Origin: G020350405 sp964513655
GTDB taxonomy: Bacteria; Planctomycetota; Phycisphaerae; Sedimentisphaerales; Anaerobacaceae
DNA length: 32,710 bases
NCBI GenBank assembly: GCA_964513655.1
Contig: CAZENQ010000033.1
Span: forward strand, 1 to 32,710
Direction of reading: 5' to 3'
Positions 23,901-30,629 of this stretch are shown one piece after another (the stretch's first letter is position 1; every line of letters starts with the position of its first letter). The notes under the pieces were generated by a model, which saw only the letters and a list, made by a program, of their open reading frames with translations, did not search any database and was not told where the DNA came from. The position numbers and the translations under genes are program-made.

Positions 23901-24872
23901 CTGTAAAATATCACGTTCCATCTGTTCCACAGAATCTTGAAGGTGCCTGTCCAGCACTGTATTAGTTGTCGCGATGGCATCGCTGATAATCTGAAAGTTG
24001 TGCATTATCGCCGATAACGCCTTCTTGCGCAGAAACCTTCCTAAAAGTATTAAAAGTGTAATTAAGACGAATAACCCGCCGCCTAATATCAGGGCAAAAT
24101 CCGAATCCTCCCAGGACATGCTCTTGCTTATCAGCCAGACACCAATAGCAAATATTATACAAATTAAGATACCAATGACATAGCAGCTCGCATTAAGAAA
24201 TATTTTTGGTAAAAATAGCCTGGACAATGCGAGTAAACGAAGTTCGACTTCTTGCTTCTGCTGCTGAAAAAATTCCATCGGCTCCTGCTTCGTTTCGATT
24301 TCTGTCTCGGTGCCACCGCCGCCCTTCTCATCAATCGAAATCTTGTAATAAGCAAGAATTTGTTCTGTACTTCTCTGTAATTCGTCAAGCACTGATTTTG
24401 CCGAGGAAACGGACTCTTTAATTTCCGCCGTATTCTTTTGACATCTTTTCAAGCTTCCCTCTTCTACCACCCCTGCGATCATTATTTCATATTCATAATT
24501 CTCCTTAAAATGAGCCAGTTCACGCTTTGTATTGTCCGCGGCCTCTTCCTTCTCATGCTTCGTTCGTGTTATAAGGCTTTGTTTTTGCGCGTCATACTCT
24601 TTCTGTATTTTTTCAACTTCTGCTTGCGCCTTTGGCTCAAGCTGATTAATTGCAGACTTATAATTGTTATCAAGTTCCTCTTTTGACTTTTGGTATGAAC
24701 TCTCAACCCTTTTTTTCCTTGTGTGGTAATCAGATTTAATCTCCTCGACTATCGGCGCAACGCACCCGGACGAAAGTTTAATTGCATCACGCAATGCGGC
24801 CTCCTCCAAATCAGGATAATCATAGTCGCCCCGTGATGGTTCCTGCTTGAGATAGTTTTCTAACAAATCCAT
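20940..24872 (-). CDS. Membrane-anchored FtsK/SpoIIIE-type ATPase (EssC/EccC-like)
   Basis: A 1310-residue ATPase. A long coiled coil at about residues 40-200 precedes two membrane segments (about 228-248 and 258-280) and a second coiled coil at about 300-450. Three ATPase-like modules follow. Module 1 (about 500-700) has a ruined nucleotide loop (LLIQTPHKARDSA). Module 2 is intact, with Walker A GKTGSGKST at 785-793 and Walker B ILIIDEFHILF near 890, then the QGRAFGIHIILGSQSL sensor stretch. Module 3 has a degenerate loop (LLIIGQQDFAMAG near 1090) and no complete Walker A. Membrane anchoring plus three tandem modules is the layout of type VII secretion motors, but the FHA domains of EssC are replaced by coiled coils. 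DNA-translocase gamma domains are absent. It ends a four-gene unit with two WXG100-like proteins, which supports a protein-export role (inference). Confidence 0.87.
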   Translation of the reverse strand: MDLLENYLKQEPSRGDYDYPDLEEAALRDAIKLSSGCVAPIVEEIKSDYHTRKKRVESSYQKSKEELDNNYKSAINQLEPKAQAEVEKIQKEYDAQKQSLITRTKHEKEEAADNTKRELAHFKENYEYEIMIAGVVEEGSLKRCQKNTAEIKESVSSAKSVLDELQRSTEQILAYYKISIDEKGGGGTETEIETKQEPMEFFQQQKQEVELRLLALSRLFLPKIFLNASCYVIGILICIIFAIGVWLISKSMSWEDSDFALILGGGLFVLITLLILLGRFLRKKALSAIMHNFQIISDAIATTNTVLDRHLQDSVEQMERDILQAKEQHKKEKAAATEKYAKLKATSERRNKALINKANEQYNRGYGELKDRLSKGLTQIEHEKDERQKAYKAEYDKKLSEIEKNFAQRKKQIESEHNFVNQRLKEYWLDRLNTIKALLAETEKLERSLSYDWQNPTWSQWGPDKVHRRLIRFGKIELDLTQIAEPVRELMETGFKELETVRVPAVLAFPNRCSLLIQTPHKARDSAINLVKAVMARLFTCVPAGQVHFNIFDPIGLGKSFVGFMHAVDYRKALVGGRIWTDSEHIQRCLTELTTHMENVIQKYLRNEFETIEAYNEQAGELAEPYRFLVIADFPTNFSDESIRRLSSIINSGPRCGVYTLIVCDEGQKLPEGISAQELALNGVHLVHRKGHFIWQNEILKKFPLADDGPPSEELLTDLVCKVGIASIDSARVEVPFGTIAPADNEQWSEDSTFGIKVSIGRAGAKRLQYLQLGKGVNQHMLIAGKTGSGKSTLFHVIITNLALWYSPDEIELYLIDFKEGVEFKTYAVHKLAHARAVAIESDREFGLSILQRLDAEMTVRGDKFREARVQDISSYRQSAGEKMPRTILIIDEFHILFTEDDKLAQESTMLLEKLVRQGRAFGIHIILGSQSLAGTSGISRSIMGQMAVRIALQCSEMDAQIILNEDNVVARLLSRPGEAIYNDAGGMVVGNNPFQVAWLAQTTQDEHLLNIDKSSKQLVLSHEPMIIFEGNIPADISNNSILAKLMANPFGNKNPAKQPPCAWLGEAVSIKDPTSVSWSRQNGANLLIIGQQDFAMAGVLSSALLSLLVQLSPEVSKFIILEGSAADSVIGGKLKRIDSALGHKCQFAHVSQITDVIGELGLEISRRLESNSYDSSQTQFLFISGLQRFRMLHRKEDDWSYRPGEEGASIDRQLANILREGPSIGIHTIIAADTFNTVERVVDRQTLREFNNRVLFQMSASDSSNLIDSPIANQLGAQRALFYNEEQGILEKFRFYAPPDEKWLRKHCR

Positions 24873-24978
24873 TGGCCTCGTCGATATTCCGTCAAAAGCG
24901 TCCCAAAGAATAATGTTTATATCAAAAAAAACAACCCACTAATTTAACCTGCAGAATGCGCAGTAAAAGCCGGGTAGT

Positions 24979-25194
24979 TTAATCCTTAAGTTCAGAGCGG
25001 ATGCGATTAAGTATGGGACCTATGTTGTCTAAGGCGGTTTCTGCCTTTTTGATTTCGGTGGATAGTCGCATCACGAATTCCTCTTCGAATTCTCTGCTTT
25101 TCGCGTCCTTCCAGACCGCTTTGGTTTCTCCCCAGATGATATTCATATCCTGGGTAGACCGCTTTATTCTCGCACAACTCTCATAGACGCCCAT
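24979..25194 (-). CDS. Small WXG100-like helical protein (71 residues)
   Basis: A very short, charged, all-helical protein. It shares the motif W28-K-D30-x5-F36-x-E-E-F40 with the 90-residue protein at 26293-26565 (W43-D-D45-x5-F51-x-E-E-F55). In both cases the tryptophan lies at the turn between two predicted helices, as in WXG100 proteins, but Asp replaces the Gly of the classical WxG. The first helix is shortened. No signal peptide and no YxxxD/E tail are seen. The gene lies 106 bases before the FtsK-type ATPase gene and 43 bases after the helical protein gene, all on the minus strand. The ribosome binding site is weak (GAG only). I infer a secreted or structural partner of the ATPase. Confidence 0.68.
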   Translation of the reverse strand: MGVYESCARIKRSTQDMNIIWGETKAVWKDAKSREFEEEFVMRLSTEIKKAETALDNIGPILNRIRSELKD

Positions 25195-25237
25195 ATGCTA
25201 TCTCGCTGGGATATCTTTCATCTGAACATGTTAATTT

Positions 25238-26284
25238 CTACACTGATTCACTTGGTGGTGTATGACCAACCAGCTTATTATCAGCATCAAAGACAGCTTC
25301 CACTATGTTATTTTTTAGAACAACTAACCAACCCTTCGGCAGTGACAGAATCTCTTCCAGAGCGGGACAGCTCTTCAAAAAGTCGGAGATTTTGCAAACT
25401 GCATACTTGGCGGTCGCCTCCGCCTTGACAGGACTCGCATACCATTTAATCTCCATATCTCCCGCGGCCGCCAAATTTTCAAGATAAATAAAATCACATT
25501 TTTCAATCGACCGGTCAAATGCCAGTCTGTCATCCTCGCAAAAAATTGATGTATCCTTCTTGTTCTCTTTGGCTATTTCCAGTATCTCATCGCTCACTGT
25601 TAAATGCTTAAATTGATTAAGCAATAGTTTTTCAGTCGCAGCCTCTAATGTCAAATCCTTCACCGGATGTCTCTGGCGTAACTCTCTACAGAGTTGCTCC
25701 ATATCGGTTGATGCCGACTGAATATCATCTGCCGTTCTGGCGAAAGCCGATATTTCATCGCCGGCATTTACCTTCACAGATGCATCCGCCCCGGCCGGTA
25801 AAGGAGCCGACAAACTCACGTACGATTCCAGCGCACAAATCATCTCATCGATTTGCGCCCTTCTGTTTGGCAGCTCTATTTGAATCAAATTTGACAGCCC
25901 CTGCAGTGACCCCTGGCAGCTATAGCTCTCTTTTTCCAGCTTCGGTATCCACTTGTGAACCTTGTTAAATTTATCTTCCGCCTCGTCAAAACGCCTTTGC
26001 GCAGCAGCAACGGCCTTCTTTTCATCCGCAAAATAATGACCCGGCGACTTCTCGAAATACTGTTTTCGTTTCAGCTCAAGTTTCGCCCTCACAAGTTGCT
26101 CCTGTTGTATGCGTACCTCTTTTTTCCAGTAAGCACGCCGGTCGTTTTTAAGCCAGTCAAGTGTCCGCCGAATATCAAAATCCGCCTCGTCAAGAGCAAC
26201 GGAAATTTTCTTGCCGAAATTACAAAGAAATGTTCGCAGCTCTTTTAATGCATCGATAGATTCAATTCGTGCACGCGGGCTCAT
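25238..26284 (-). CDS. Helical protein of unknown function in the WXG/FtsK-like locus
   Basis: A 348-residue soluble protein that I do not recognise. The first half (about 1-180) is mostly alpha-helical and coiled-coil-like, with a Trp-rich basic stretch (RTLDWLKNDRRAYWKKEVR) near residues 44-62. The centre (180-240) is a further helical region. The last 110 residues look like a small alpha/beta domain (FIYLENLAAAGDMEIKWYA, SLPKGWLVVLKNNIVEAVF). It has no signal peptide or membrane segment. It starts eight bases after the 90-residue WXG100-like gene, with AGG seven bases before its ATG, and is followed by the second WXG100-like gene, so it belongs to the same unit. It could be a chaperone, a scaffold or a long secreted LXG-like substrate. 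Confidence 0.75.
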   Translation of the reverse strand: MSPRARIESIDALKELRTFLCNFGKKISVALDEADFDIRRTLDWLKNDRRAYWKKEVRIQQEQLVRAKLELKRKQYFEKSPGHYFADEKKAVAAAQRRFDEAEDKFNKVHKWIPKLEKESYSCQGSLQGLSNLIQIELPNRRAQIDEMICALESYVSLSAPLPAGADASVKVNAGDEISAFARTADDIQSASTDMEQLCRELRQRHPVKDLTLEAATEKLLLNQFKHLTVSDEILEIAKENKKDTSIFCEDDRLAFDRSIEKCDFIYLENLAAAGDMEIKWYASPVKAEATAKYAVCKISDFLKSCPALEEILSLPKGWLVVLKNNIVEAVFDADNKLVGHTPPSESV

Positions 26285-26292
26285 CGCAATAC

Positions 26293-26565
26293 CTAATGCT
26301 TGCCAAGATAATCTTCAATGTGTCGGGCTTTTTGAGTTAAAAAAGGAATGTAATCCTTCGACAATTCCAAAAAACGGCTCAGCGTCTTTATTGACATATC
26401 AAACTCTTCTCTGAATTTCCGCTGTTCCTGGTCGTCCCACGTCTGCTCGAGTTGATGTAGTTTCGTACGCACTCTGCCAACCAGAGTCTCAATTTCGGTA
26501 ATGAAATGATTCAGCTCTTTTGCGAATCTTCTCAGTTCTTCAGGGTCAACATGGGCTTTTGCCAT
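26293..26565 (-). CDS. WXG100-like protein (90 residues)
   Basis: A 90-residue protein predicted to form a two-helix hairpin. It opens with the V-x-P-E-E-L-R-R-F segment common in WXG100 proteins, and the turn carries W43-D-D-Q. The second helix begins with F51-R-E-E-F. Length and plan fit ESX/Esx-type substrates, but the classical WxG is W-D-D here and no YxxxD/E secretion signal is visible at the C-terminus. I chose the ATG at 26565; a GTG four codons earlier is possible. It is the first gene of the locus with the helical protein, the 71-residue paralogue and the FtsK-type ATPase. A weak promoter candidate lies about 100 bases upstream. Confidence 0.75.
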   Translation of the reverse strand: MAKAHVDPEELRRFAKELNHFITEIETLVGRVRTKLHQLEQTWDDQEQRKFREEFDMSIKTLSRFLELSKDYIPFLTQKARHIEDYLGKH

Positions 26566-26665
26566 AATTTCTTGCACCGCCTAAAACTGTTACCAATATC
26601 TTTACCATAACCCGCCGTTTCCCATTTCCACCTGCCCACGCACTCTGCCGGGCCTCATTCCTGAT

Positions 26666-26694
26666 ACAATATCAAATCTGTCTCAACAATTCAA
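26666..26694 (-). promoter_or_regulatory. Weak promoter candidate for the WXG/FtsK-like unit
   Basis: On the minus strand TTGAAT (26694-26689), a 17-base spacer and TATTGT (26671-26666). Each box matches four of six consensus bases. Transcription would begin about 95 bases before the 90-residue gene. Confidence 0.3.
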
Positions 26695-26823
26695 GCTTCC
26701 TCGAGCCTCTATCCGCTCCCTCCCTCTTATTTAAGTCCACTCCAACCCCATTTTGTTACACTTTTTCCCAAAACTCAAAACTAATCGAACCCCTAATCCC
26801 CAACACCTAATATGCCCCCCTTG

Positions 26824-26855
26824 CCCCGTACCCCTGTGGTACGGGGTCCCCACAG
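26824..26855. other. Two mutually exclusive hairpins
   Basis: CCCCGTACC (26824-26832) pairs with GGTACGGGG (26838-26846) in nine base pairs. CCTGTGG (26833-26839) can instead pair with CCACAGG (26849-26855). The two stems share bases, so only one can form. No T tract follows on either strand. The site lies about 60-90 bases upstream of the right-facing promoter. Confidence 0.5.
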
Positions 26856-26913
26856 GACGCAGGACGAATAAACCCGAATATCACCTGCCCCCTACGCTCA
26901 ACCCCAAAAACAC

Positions 26914-26942
26914 TTGCACTTTTAAGATGGTCTTTCTATAAT
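26914..26942 (+). promoter_or_regulatory. Strong sigma70-like promoter for the zinc-ribbon gene
   Basis: TTGCAC (26914-26919), a 17-base spacer and a perfect TATAAT (26937-26942). This is the best sigma70-like site seen in the window. Transcription would begin near 26949 and leave a leader of about 104 bases before the ATG at 27053. Confidence 0.6.
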
Positions 26943-27052
26943 AGCCCCATCTGGAGGCTTGGCGGTCTTGATTTGTGGCGTATATGGCCTTATGATTTAT
27001 CCGCGTTGCCCTCCAGGCCAAAATGTTATTTAATTATATTCGAGGTATTAAA

Positions 27053-27535
27053 ATGCCGCCTAAAAGCAGAAAACCCATTATGATTGTAATTATTGTCCTC
27101 TGCCTGGCCTTGGCCGTGGCCATAATGTACAAGAAGGAGGCCGACTATAAAGAGCAGACTTCCGGCCCCTCCGGCATCGAGACCATCGACCCCAACAACA
27201 TGATTTGGGTCAAGTGCACTAATACCGACTGCCAGGCCGAATATCAGATGGGTATGAAAGATTACTTTCTGTATTTAAATGACCACTTACCCTCACCCGG
27301 TGAGTTCGCCGCCATGTTGCAGGACCCCAACAAAAACCCCACTCCCGCCTTGCCCTGTACGAAATGCCAGGCCGAATCAATTTATCGAGCTGAAAAATGC
27401 GAAAAATGCGGCATCGTTTTCCTCAGGGGTTCCTTCAAACACGATTTCGCAGACAGATGCACCGCCTGCAGTTACAGCAAAACTGAAGACCGAAGAAAAA
27501 AAGCACGAGACGAAAAACAACAAACAGAACAATAA
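27053..27535 (+). CDS. Membrane-anchored zinc-ribbon protein
   Basis: A 160-residue protein with one N-terminal membrane segment (about residues 9-26, IMIVIIVLCLALAVAIMY), a linker and a cysteine-rich soluble part. Four cysteine pairs are visible: VKCTNTDC, PCTKC, KCEKC and RCTAC. These can make two zinc ribbons or rubredoxin-like knuckles. The tail is very basic and Gln-rich. GAGG lies eight bases before the ATG at 27053, which is preferred to an in-frame ATG at 27023. It is the only plus-strand gene in the right two-thirds of the window and has its own strong promoter. The family is not recognised beyond the zinc-ribbon pattern. Confidence 0.75.
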   Translation: MPPKSRKPIMIVIIVLCLALAVAIMYKKEADYKEQTSGPSGIETIDPNNMIWVKCTNTDCQAEYQMGMKDYFLYLNDHLPSPGEFAAMLQDPNKNPTPALPCTKCQAESIYRAEKCEKCGIVFLRGSFKHDFADRCTACSYSKTEDRRKKARDEKQQTEQ

Positions 27536-27619
27536 TCTCCCTGCCTGACCGAGCTTTACCCCGCTCGTCCTCGATTGCTGCTCACGCGAGTTCTCCTGTC
27601 GGGGATCCATGACTTTAAC

Positions 27620-27681
27620 CTATCTAACTGCGGCTTTACCCCGTGAGATAACGTCGTGTGTCTATCTAACTGGGGCTTCTC
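27620..27681. repeat. Short direct repeat in the intergenic region
   Basis: CTATCTAACTGCGGCTTTAC (27620-27639) recurs as CTATCTAACTGGGGCTTCTC (27662-27681), about 42 bases apart. A related CTTTACCCCG occurs in the small hairpin CGAGC-8-GCTCG at 27550-27567, just after the zinc-ribbon gene. No function is evident. Confidence 0.45.
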
Positions 27682-27760
27682 ATTTCTTAATTCCGCGCAG
27701 CGGCCTACCTAACCCCTAATCCCCCAGCCATCCTGCCCTCCGCCCTGCATTTAACTAAAA

Positions 27761-28336
27761 TCAGTAATTTTCCAGAAGTTCGAGAATCACTCCAAGCTCT
27801 TCTTCGCTGTCGAAATACGCATAACATCCACCGCTGCCTTCCGTCCACCGCCCGCGCTGCGTTAGCGGCATACCTTTCTTCTCGATGTTCCCTATATGCT
27901 CATCCATCCCTTTAACCTCAAAAGCAATATGATGGACGCATTCCCCTTTTTCATCCAGAACCTCTCGCCACACGCTCGGCCCGCCCACAGGCTCCAACAG
28001 CTCAAGGCTAAGATTGTCCAGCTTGAAAAACACCATCTTCACACGGGCCTCCGTCGGCTTGCCCCGGTACATCGTCTTGGCCGTCGTCGCCGGCTCACTC
28101 ACAACTGCTTTCGGCACTTCTACACCAAGCAAATCCGCCCACTTCTTCGCCGTCTCTTCAGCATCCTTCACAATCACCGCCACCTGGACCATCTTTTTAT
28201 TAGGCAGTGGCTTGCTCTTTTCTCGCCCGGCCGCTTCCGCTTCCCTAACAGCTGCGCCGCCAGCCACCACAACTGCGAAACCTAACACCATCCCGACCGT
28301 CGCAAAAAATGACATTACCAAAAACGCCTTCTTCAT
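27761..28336 (-). CDS. Exported VOC (glyoxalase-fold) protein
   Basis: A 191-residue protein with an N-terminal signal peptide (MKKAFLVMSFFATVGMVLGF, cleavage probably near AEA-AG at about residue 36) and one vicinal-oxygen-chelate domain. Visible family features are VQVAVIVKDAEETAKKWADLLG, LSLELLEPVGGPSVW and ECVHHIAFEVKGMDE with the usual metal-ligand His region, and GVILELLE at the end. Most VOC proteins are cytoplasmic enzymes, so export is notable. GGAGG lies eight bases before the ATG at 28336, which I prefer to a start five codons upstream. It sits on the minus strand after the aldo/keto reductase-like gene, itself an exported protein. The substrate is unknown. Confidence 0.82.
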   Translation of the reverse strand: MKKAFLVMSFFATVGMVLGFAVVVAGGAAVREAEAAGREKSKPLPNKKMVQVAVIVKDAEETAKKWADLLGVEVPKAVVSEPATTAKTMYRGKPTEARVKMVFFKLDNLSLELLEPVGGPSVWREVLDEKGECVHHIAFEVKGMDEHIGNIEKKGMPLTQRGRWTEGSGGCYAYFDSEEELGVILELLENY

Positions 28337-28455
28337 TTGTCTTACCTCCAATTCTAAATAAACAAATAAACACCTGCTAATCCTTAAGCTCTATACAATA
28401 CCACACACACCCCAAAAACTCAACTCCTGTCCTTCCCCCCAACACCCCCGAAACG

Positions 28456-29505
28456 TTAGCCAGCGGTGCTATGGGAAGTTGCCGCGGCAATGATATTCTG
28501 CTCAAGGTGCTTGAAGTTCTGCATATCGGCGTTGACGACATCCAGTCCGTGCTCGAGCACATAGGCATACGACCGCTGGAACGAATTCAGCGCAGACGCC
28601 TTGAGATTCTTGTTGTAGATTTTGTCAAACGCAGCCGGATTACCTCTACCCTTCGAACTTGCAGGGGCCAAAAACCTGGCAACTTTCATTCCAATTAGCC
28701 CGATACCGGCATCCCGGGCCCGTTTTAGCAGTGGCTCCAGCTCAGTCAACAAAGGAGTATCCTTCTCCAGGTCTTTCGTAGTCCAGTCATACCATCCGGC
28801 CGGTGTAATACCAATCATCGCCAGATCATACCACCCCGTCTTGAGGGCGGCCCTCAGTGTCTTCGCCGCGTTCTGGTGCGTACTGAGCCCGAAATAACGG
28901 ACTTTTCCGGCGGATTTCGCATCGGTAAACGCCTTATAGAGCTCCTCGCTGCCGACCACCGCCGGATTGTTCACCGCCATCAGATAATATGCATCGACGT
29001 ATTCGGCCTGCAGGTCTTTCAAGCTCGCATCAAGCAGCTTCGTCCATGACTTGGCGGCCGTCCTCGCTTGTTCGCTGGTCACCGAATCTTCCGGCCCAAC
29101 CCGCACCGACAGCAGAGGAGCCTTCGAAGCGACCCAGATACTGTCCCGGTGTGCCTTCAGAAACGCAGCGAAGCTCCGCTCACTTTCCTTATAGAAAACA
29201 TCTGAGCCGATATCGTAGAAGTTGATTCCCGCCTCGAATGCGCGGTCCAGCAGGCGGACGCCTTTACCACCTGCCAGGGCAGCGCCACATCCAAAAACGA
29301 GCCGACTTGACATTATATTTGTACGGCCGAGCCTCCTGTACGCCATAGACGCCCGTTCATTGCGATGAACCACTTCATCAGGCTTCTCCGCAGCTTTTGC
29401 CTGTGAACCTGCCGCCGCTAAAAATGCTGGCCCGCCGACCGCAGCGCCCGCAATGAGATTGTTAAATTGCCGCCGATTCAACATATACTCAGCTTCTTCT
29501 TTCAT
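28456..29505 (-). CDS. Tat-exported aldo/keto reductase-family protein
   Basis: A 349-residue protein with a twin-arginine signal (NRRQFNNLIAG, residues 10-20, then an alanine-rich region ending in AKA) and an aldo/keto reductase barrel. Barrel landmarks are MAYRRLGRTNIMSSRLVFG, the catalytic Asp and Tyr region INFYDIGSDVFYKESE, Lys in IWVASKAPLL, and GKVRYFGLSTHQ. The fourth catalytic residue, His, is expected in the strand after YVDAYYL, but the sequence there reads M-A-V-N-N, so the tetrad is incomplete. The usual C-terminal NADP-binding region is also shortened. GGGAG lies seven bases before the ATG. It sits 51 bases after the DUF6599 lipoprotein gene and may be co-transcribed with it. 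Confidence 0.85.
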   Translation of the reverse strand: MKEEAEYMLNRRQFNNLIAGAAVGGPAFLAAAGSQAKAAEKPDEVVHRNERASMAYRRLGRTNIMSSRLVFGCGAALAGGKGVRLLDRAFEAGINFYDIGSDVFYKESERSFAAFLKAHRDSIWVASKAPLLSVRVGPEDSVTSEQARTAAKSWTKLLDASLKDLQAEYVDAYYLMAVNNPAVVGSEELYKAFTDAKSAGKVRYFGLSTHQNAAKTLRAALKTGWYDLAMIGITPAGWYDWTTKDLEKDTPLLTELEPLLKRARDAGIGLIGMKVARFLAPASSKGRGNPAAFDKIYNKNLKASALNSFQRSYAYVLEHGLDVVNADMQNFKHLEQNIIAAATSHSTAG

Positions 29506-29556
29506 AACAACACTCCCAAAGAATTACTAATTGCTTCTTCTTCAAAAAAATCCGAA

Positions 29557-30492
29557 CTACTCATGTTCCAGCTGCCTCCACAGGTCAAGTGCCGCCTGAA
29601 CACCCACTTTTTGGTCCTCAACTCCGGTTACACCGGCAACCAGACGGCCCTTCTGAAACACGATGTCATTAATTCCACCCATATCACAGCTCACCAGTTC
29701 AATACCATCTACACTGAGCTGCCTAACCTTTTTGCCGTAAAAATTCATATGTTCCATAAATCCGGCTACGGCCGACCGCGCAGATTCGACCGAATCACGA
29801 CGCGACAGAAAAACAATCACCTCTGCCTCTCCTCTCTGGTAGCGGGCCGTGTAAGTATTTTCCATGAAATCAAGCCCCATAGCGTCAACCAGATAGTAGC
29901 GAACAGACTGCGGCACCAGATTTTCTCTCGGCAGCGTCGTCAGGCCCCAGACGGGCTCGTTGGTCTCGCAAAGAGAGTCGGTCAGCTGCTCGGCTATGTT
30001 CATGGTAATCTGCAGATATTCAACGGAATCATCCGGCGCGATGACCTGAACATAGTATCGGCCCTTCCATATGTAATAGTCCGCTCCTACGCGATAGGAG
30101 TCTCGCCCGAGTTTCAGTTGTGTTGCCTCCGGGGACCGCTCCGCGGTAAATACACCAAAGACGTTTGTCGGTGTACCCATATCATAAATTGATATATCGA
30201 TGAAAATATCACTCTCGTTGCTCTTGGTGAAACTTACGAAACACACGCCAACCACATCATAAGCCATGTAGAATTCCGCCCGGCCGTCGATAAGCTCATA
30301 GAGGTTCTCCGCCGTGTACCACATGACCTTATCATGGATTTCCCAGCCCCGGGGTGTCAGGGCGGTCACTGTCTCAGCTAATTCACTTGGCGATGCGGCG
30401 GGCGCTTTTTGCCGGATAAGTCCGCAGCCTGCCACAAGTGCCACTGCCGGCAAAACCCAGCCGAACACAAATTTCCCCGAGCGCTCCTGCAT
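29557..30492 (-). CDS. DUF6599-like lipoprotein
   Basis: A 311-residue protein with a lipoprotein signal peptide. The lipobox is LVAG-C23, so it should be lipid-anchored in the periplasm or on the outer membrane. The mature part has the pattern of DUF6599: WYTAENLYELIDGRAEFYMAYDVV, followed by DISIYDMGTPTNVFGVFTAER, then YYIWKGRYYVQVIAPD and a C-terminal repeat of the fold. The function is unknown. AAGGG lies seven bases before the ATG. It is the first of a minus-strand set of exported proteins (lipoprotein, aldo/keto reductase-like, VOC). A small hydrophobic or surface role is all that can be said from sequence. Confidence 0.82.
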   Translation of the reverse strand: MQERSGKFVFGWVLPAVALVAGCGLIRQKAPAASPSELAETVTALTPRGWEIHDKVMWYTAENLYELIDGRAEFYMAYDVVGVCFVSFTKSNESDIFIDISIYDMGTPTNVFGVFTAERSPEATQLKLGRDSYRVGADYYIWKGRYYVQVIAPDDSVEYLQITMNIAEQLTDSLCETNEPVWGLTTLPRENLVPQSVRYYLVDAMGLDFMENTYTARYQRGEAEVIVFLSRRDSVESARSAVAGFMEHMNFYGKKVRQLSVDGIELVSCDMGGINDIVFQKGRLVAGVTGVEDQKVGVQAALDLWRQLEHE

Positions 30493-30629
30493 CCCAATTC
30501 CCTTTTTACAACAACATTCCTGCCTGCTAATGCACCTATTTTATACAATGCTTCCCCCTCCATTGCAACCTATACCCTCTACGCTGCCTTTCCCCCCTCA
30601 CCCCTAATACCTAACCCCCAACCCCAATT

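Larger units (their letters stand above)
26566..27052. other. Divergent intergenic region between the WXG locus and the zinc-ribbon gene
   Basis: I find no gene in these 487 bases. The region holds a weak promoter facing left, a C-rich low-complexity stretch near 26745-26830, overlapping hairpins at 26824-26855 and a strong promoter facing right, each listed separately. The right-hand leader contains CTGGAGG (26951-26957) and CCTCCAG (27010-27016), which could pair across about 50 bases. Confidence 0.5.

Noticed and set aside
27377..27610. A 77-codon minus-strand frame with a hydrophobic stretch
   Set aside because: It overlaps the zinc-ribbon gene in antisense, has no ribosome binding site, and its hydrophobicity reflects the complement of an A-rich tail.
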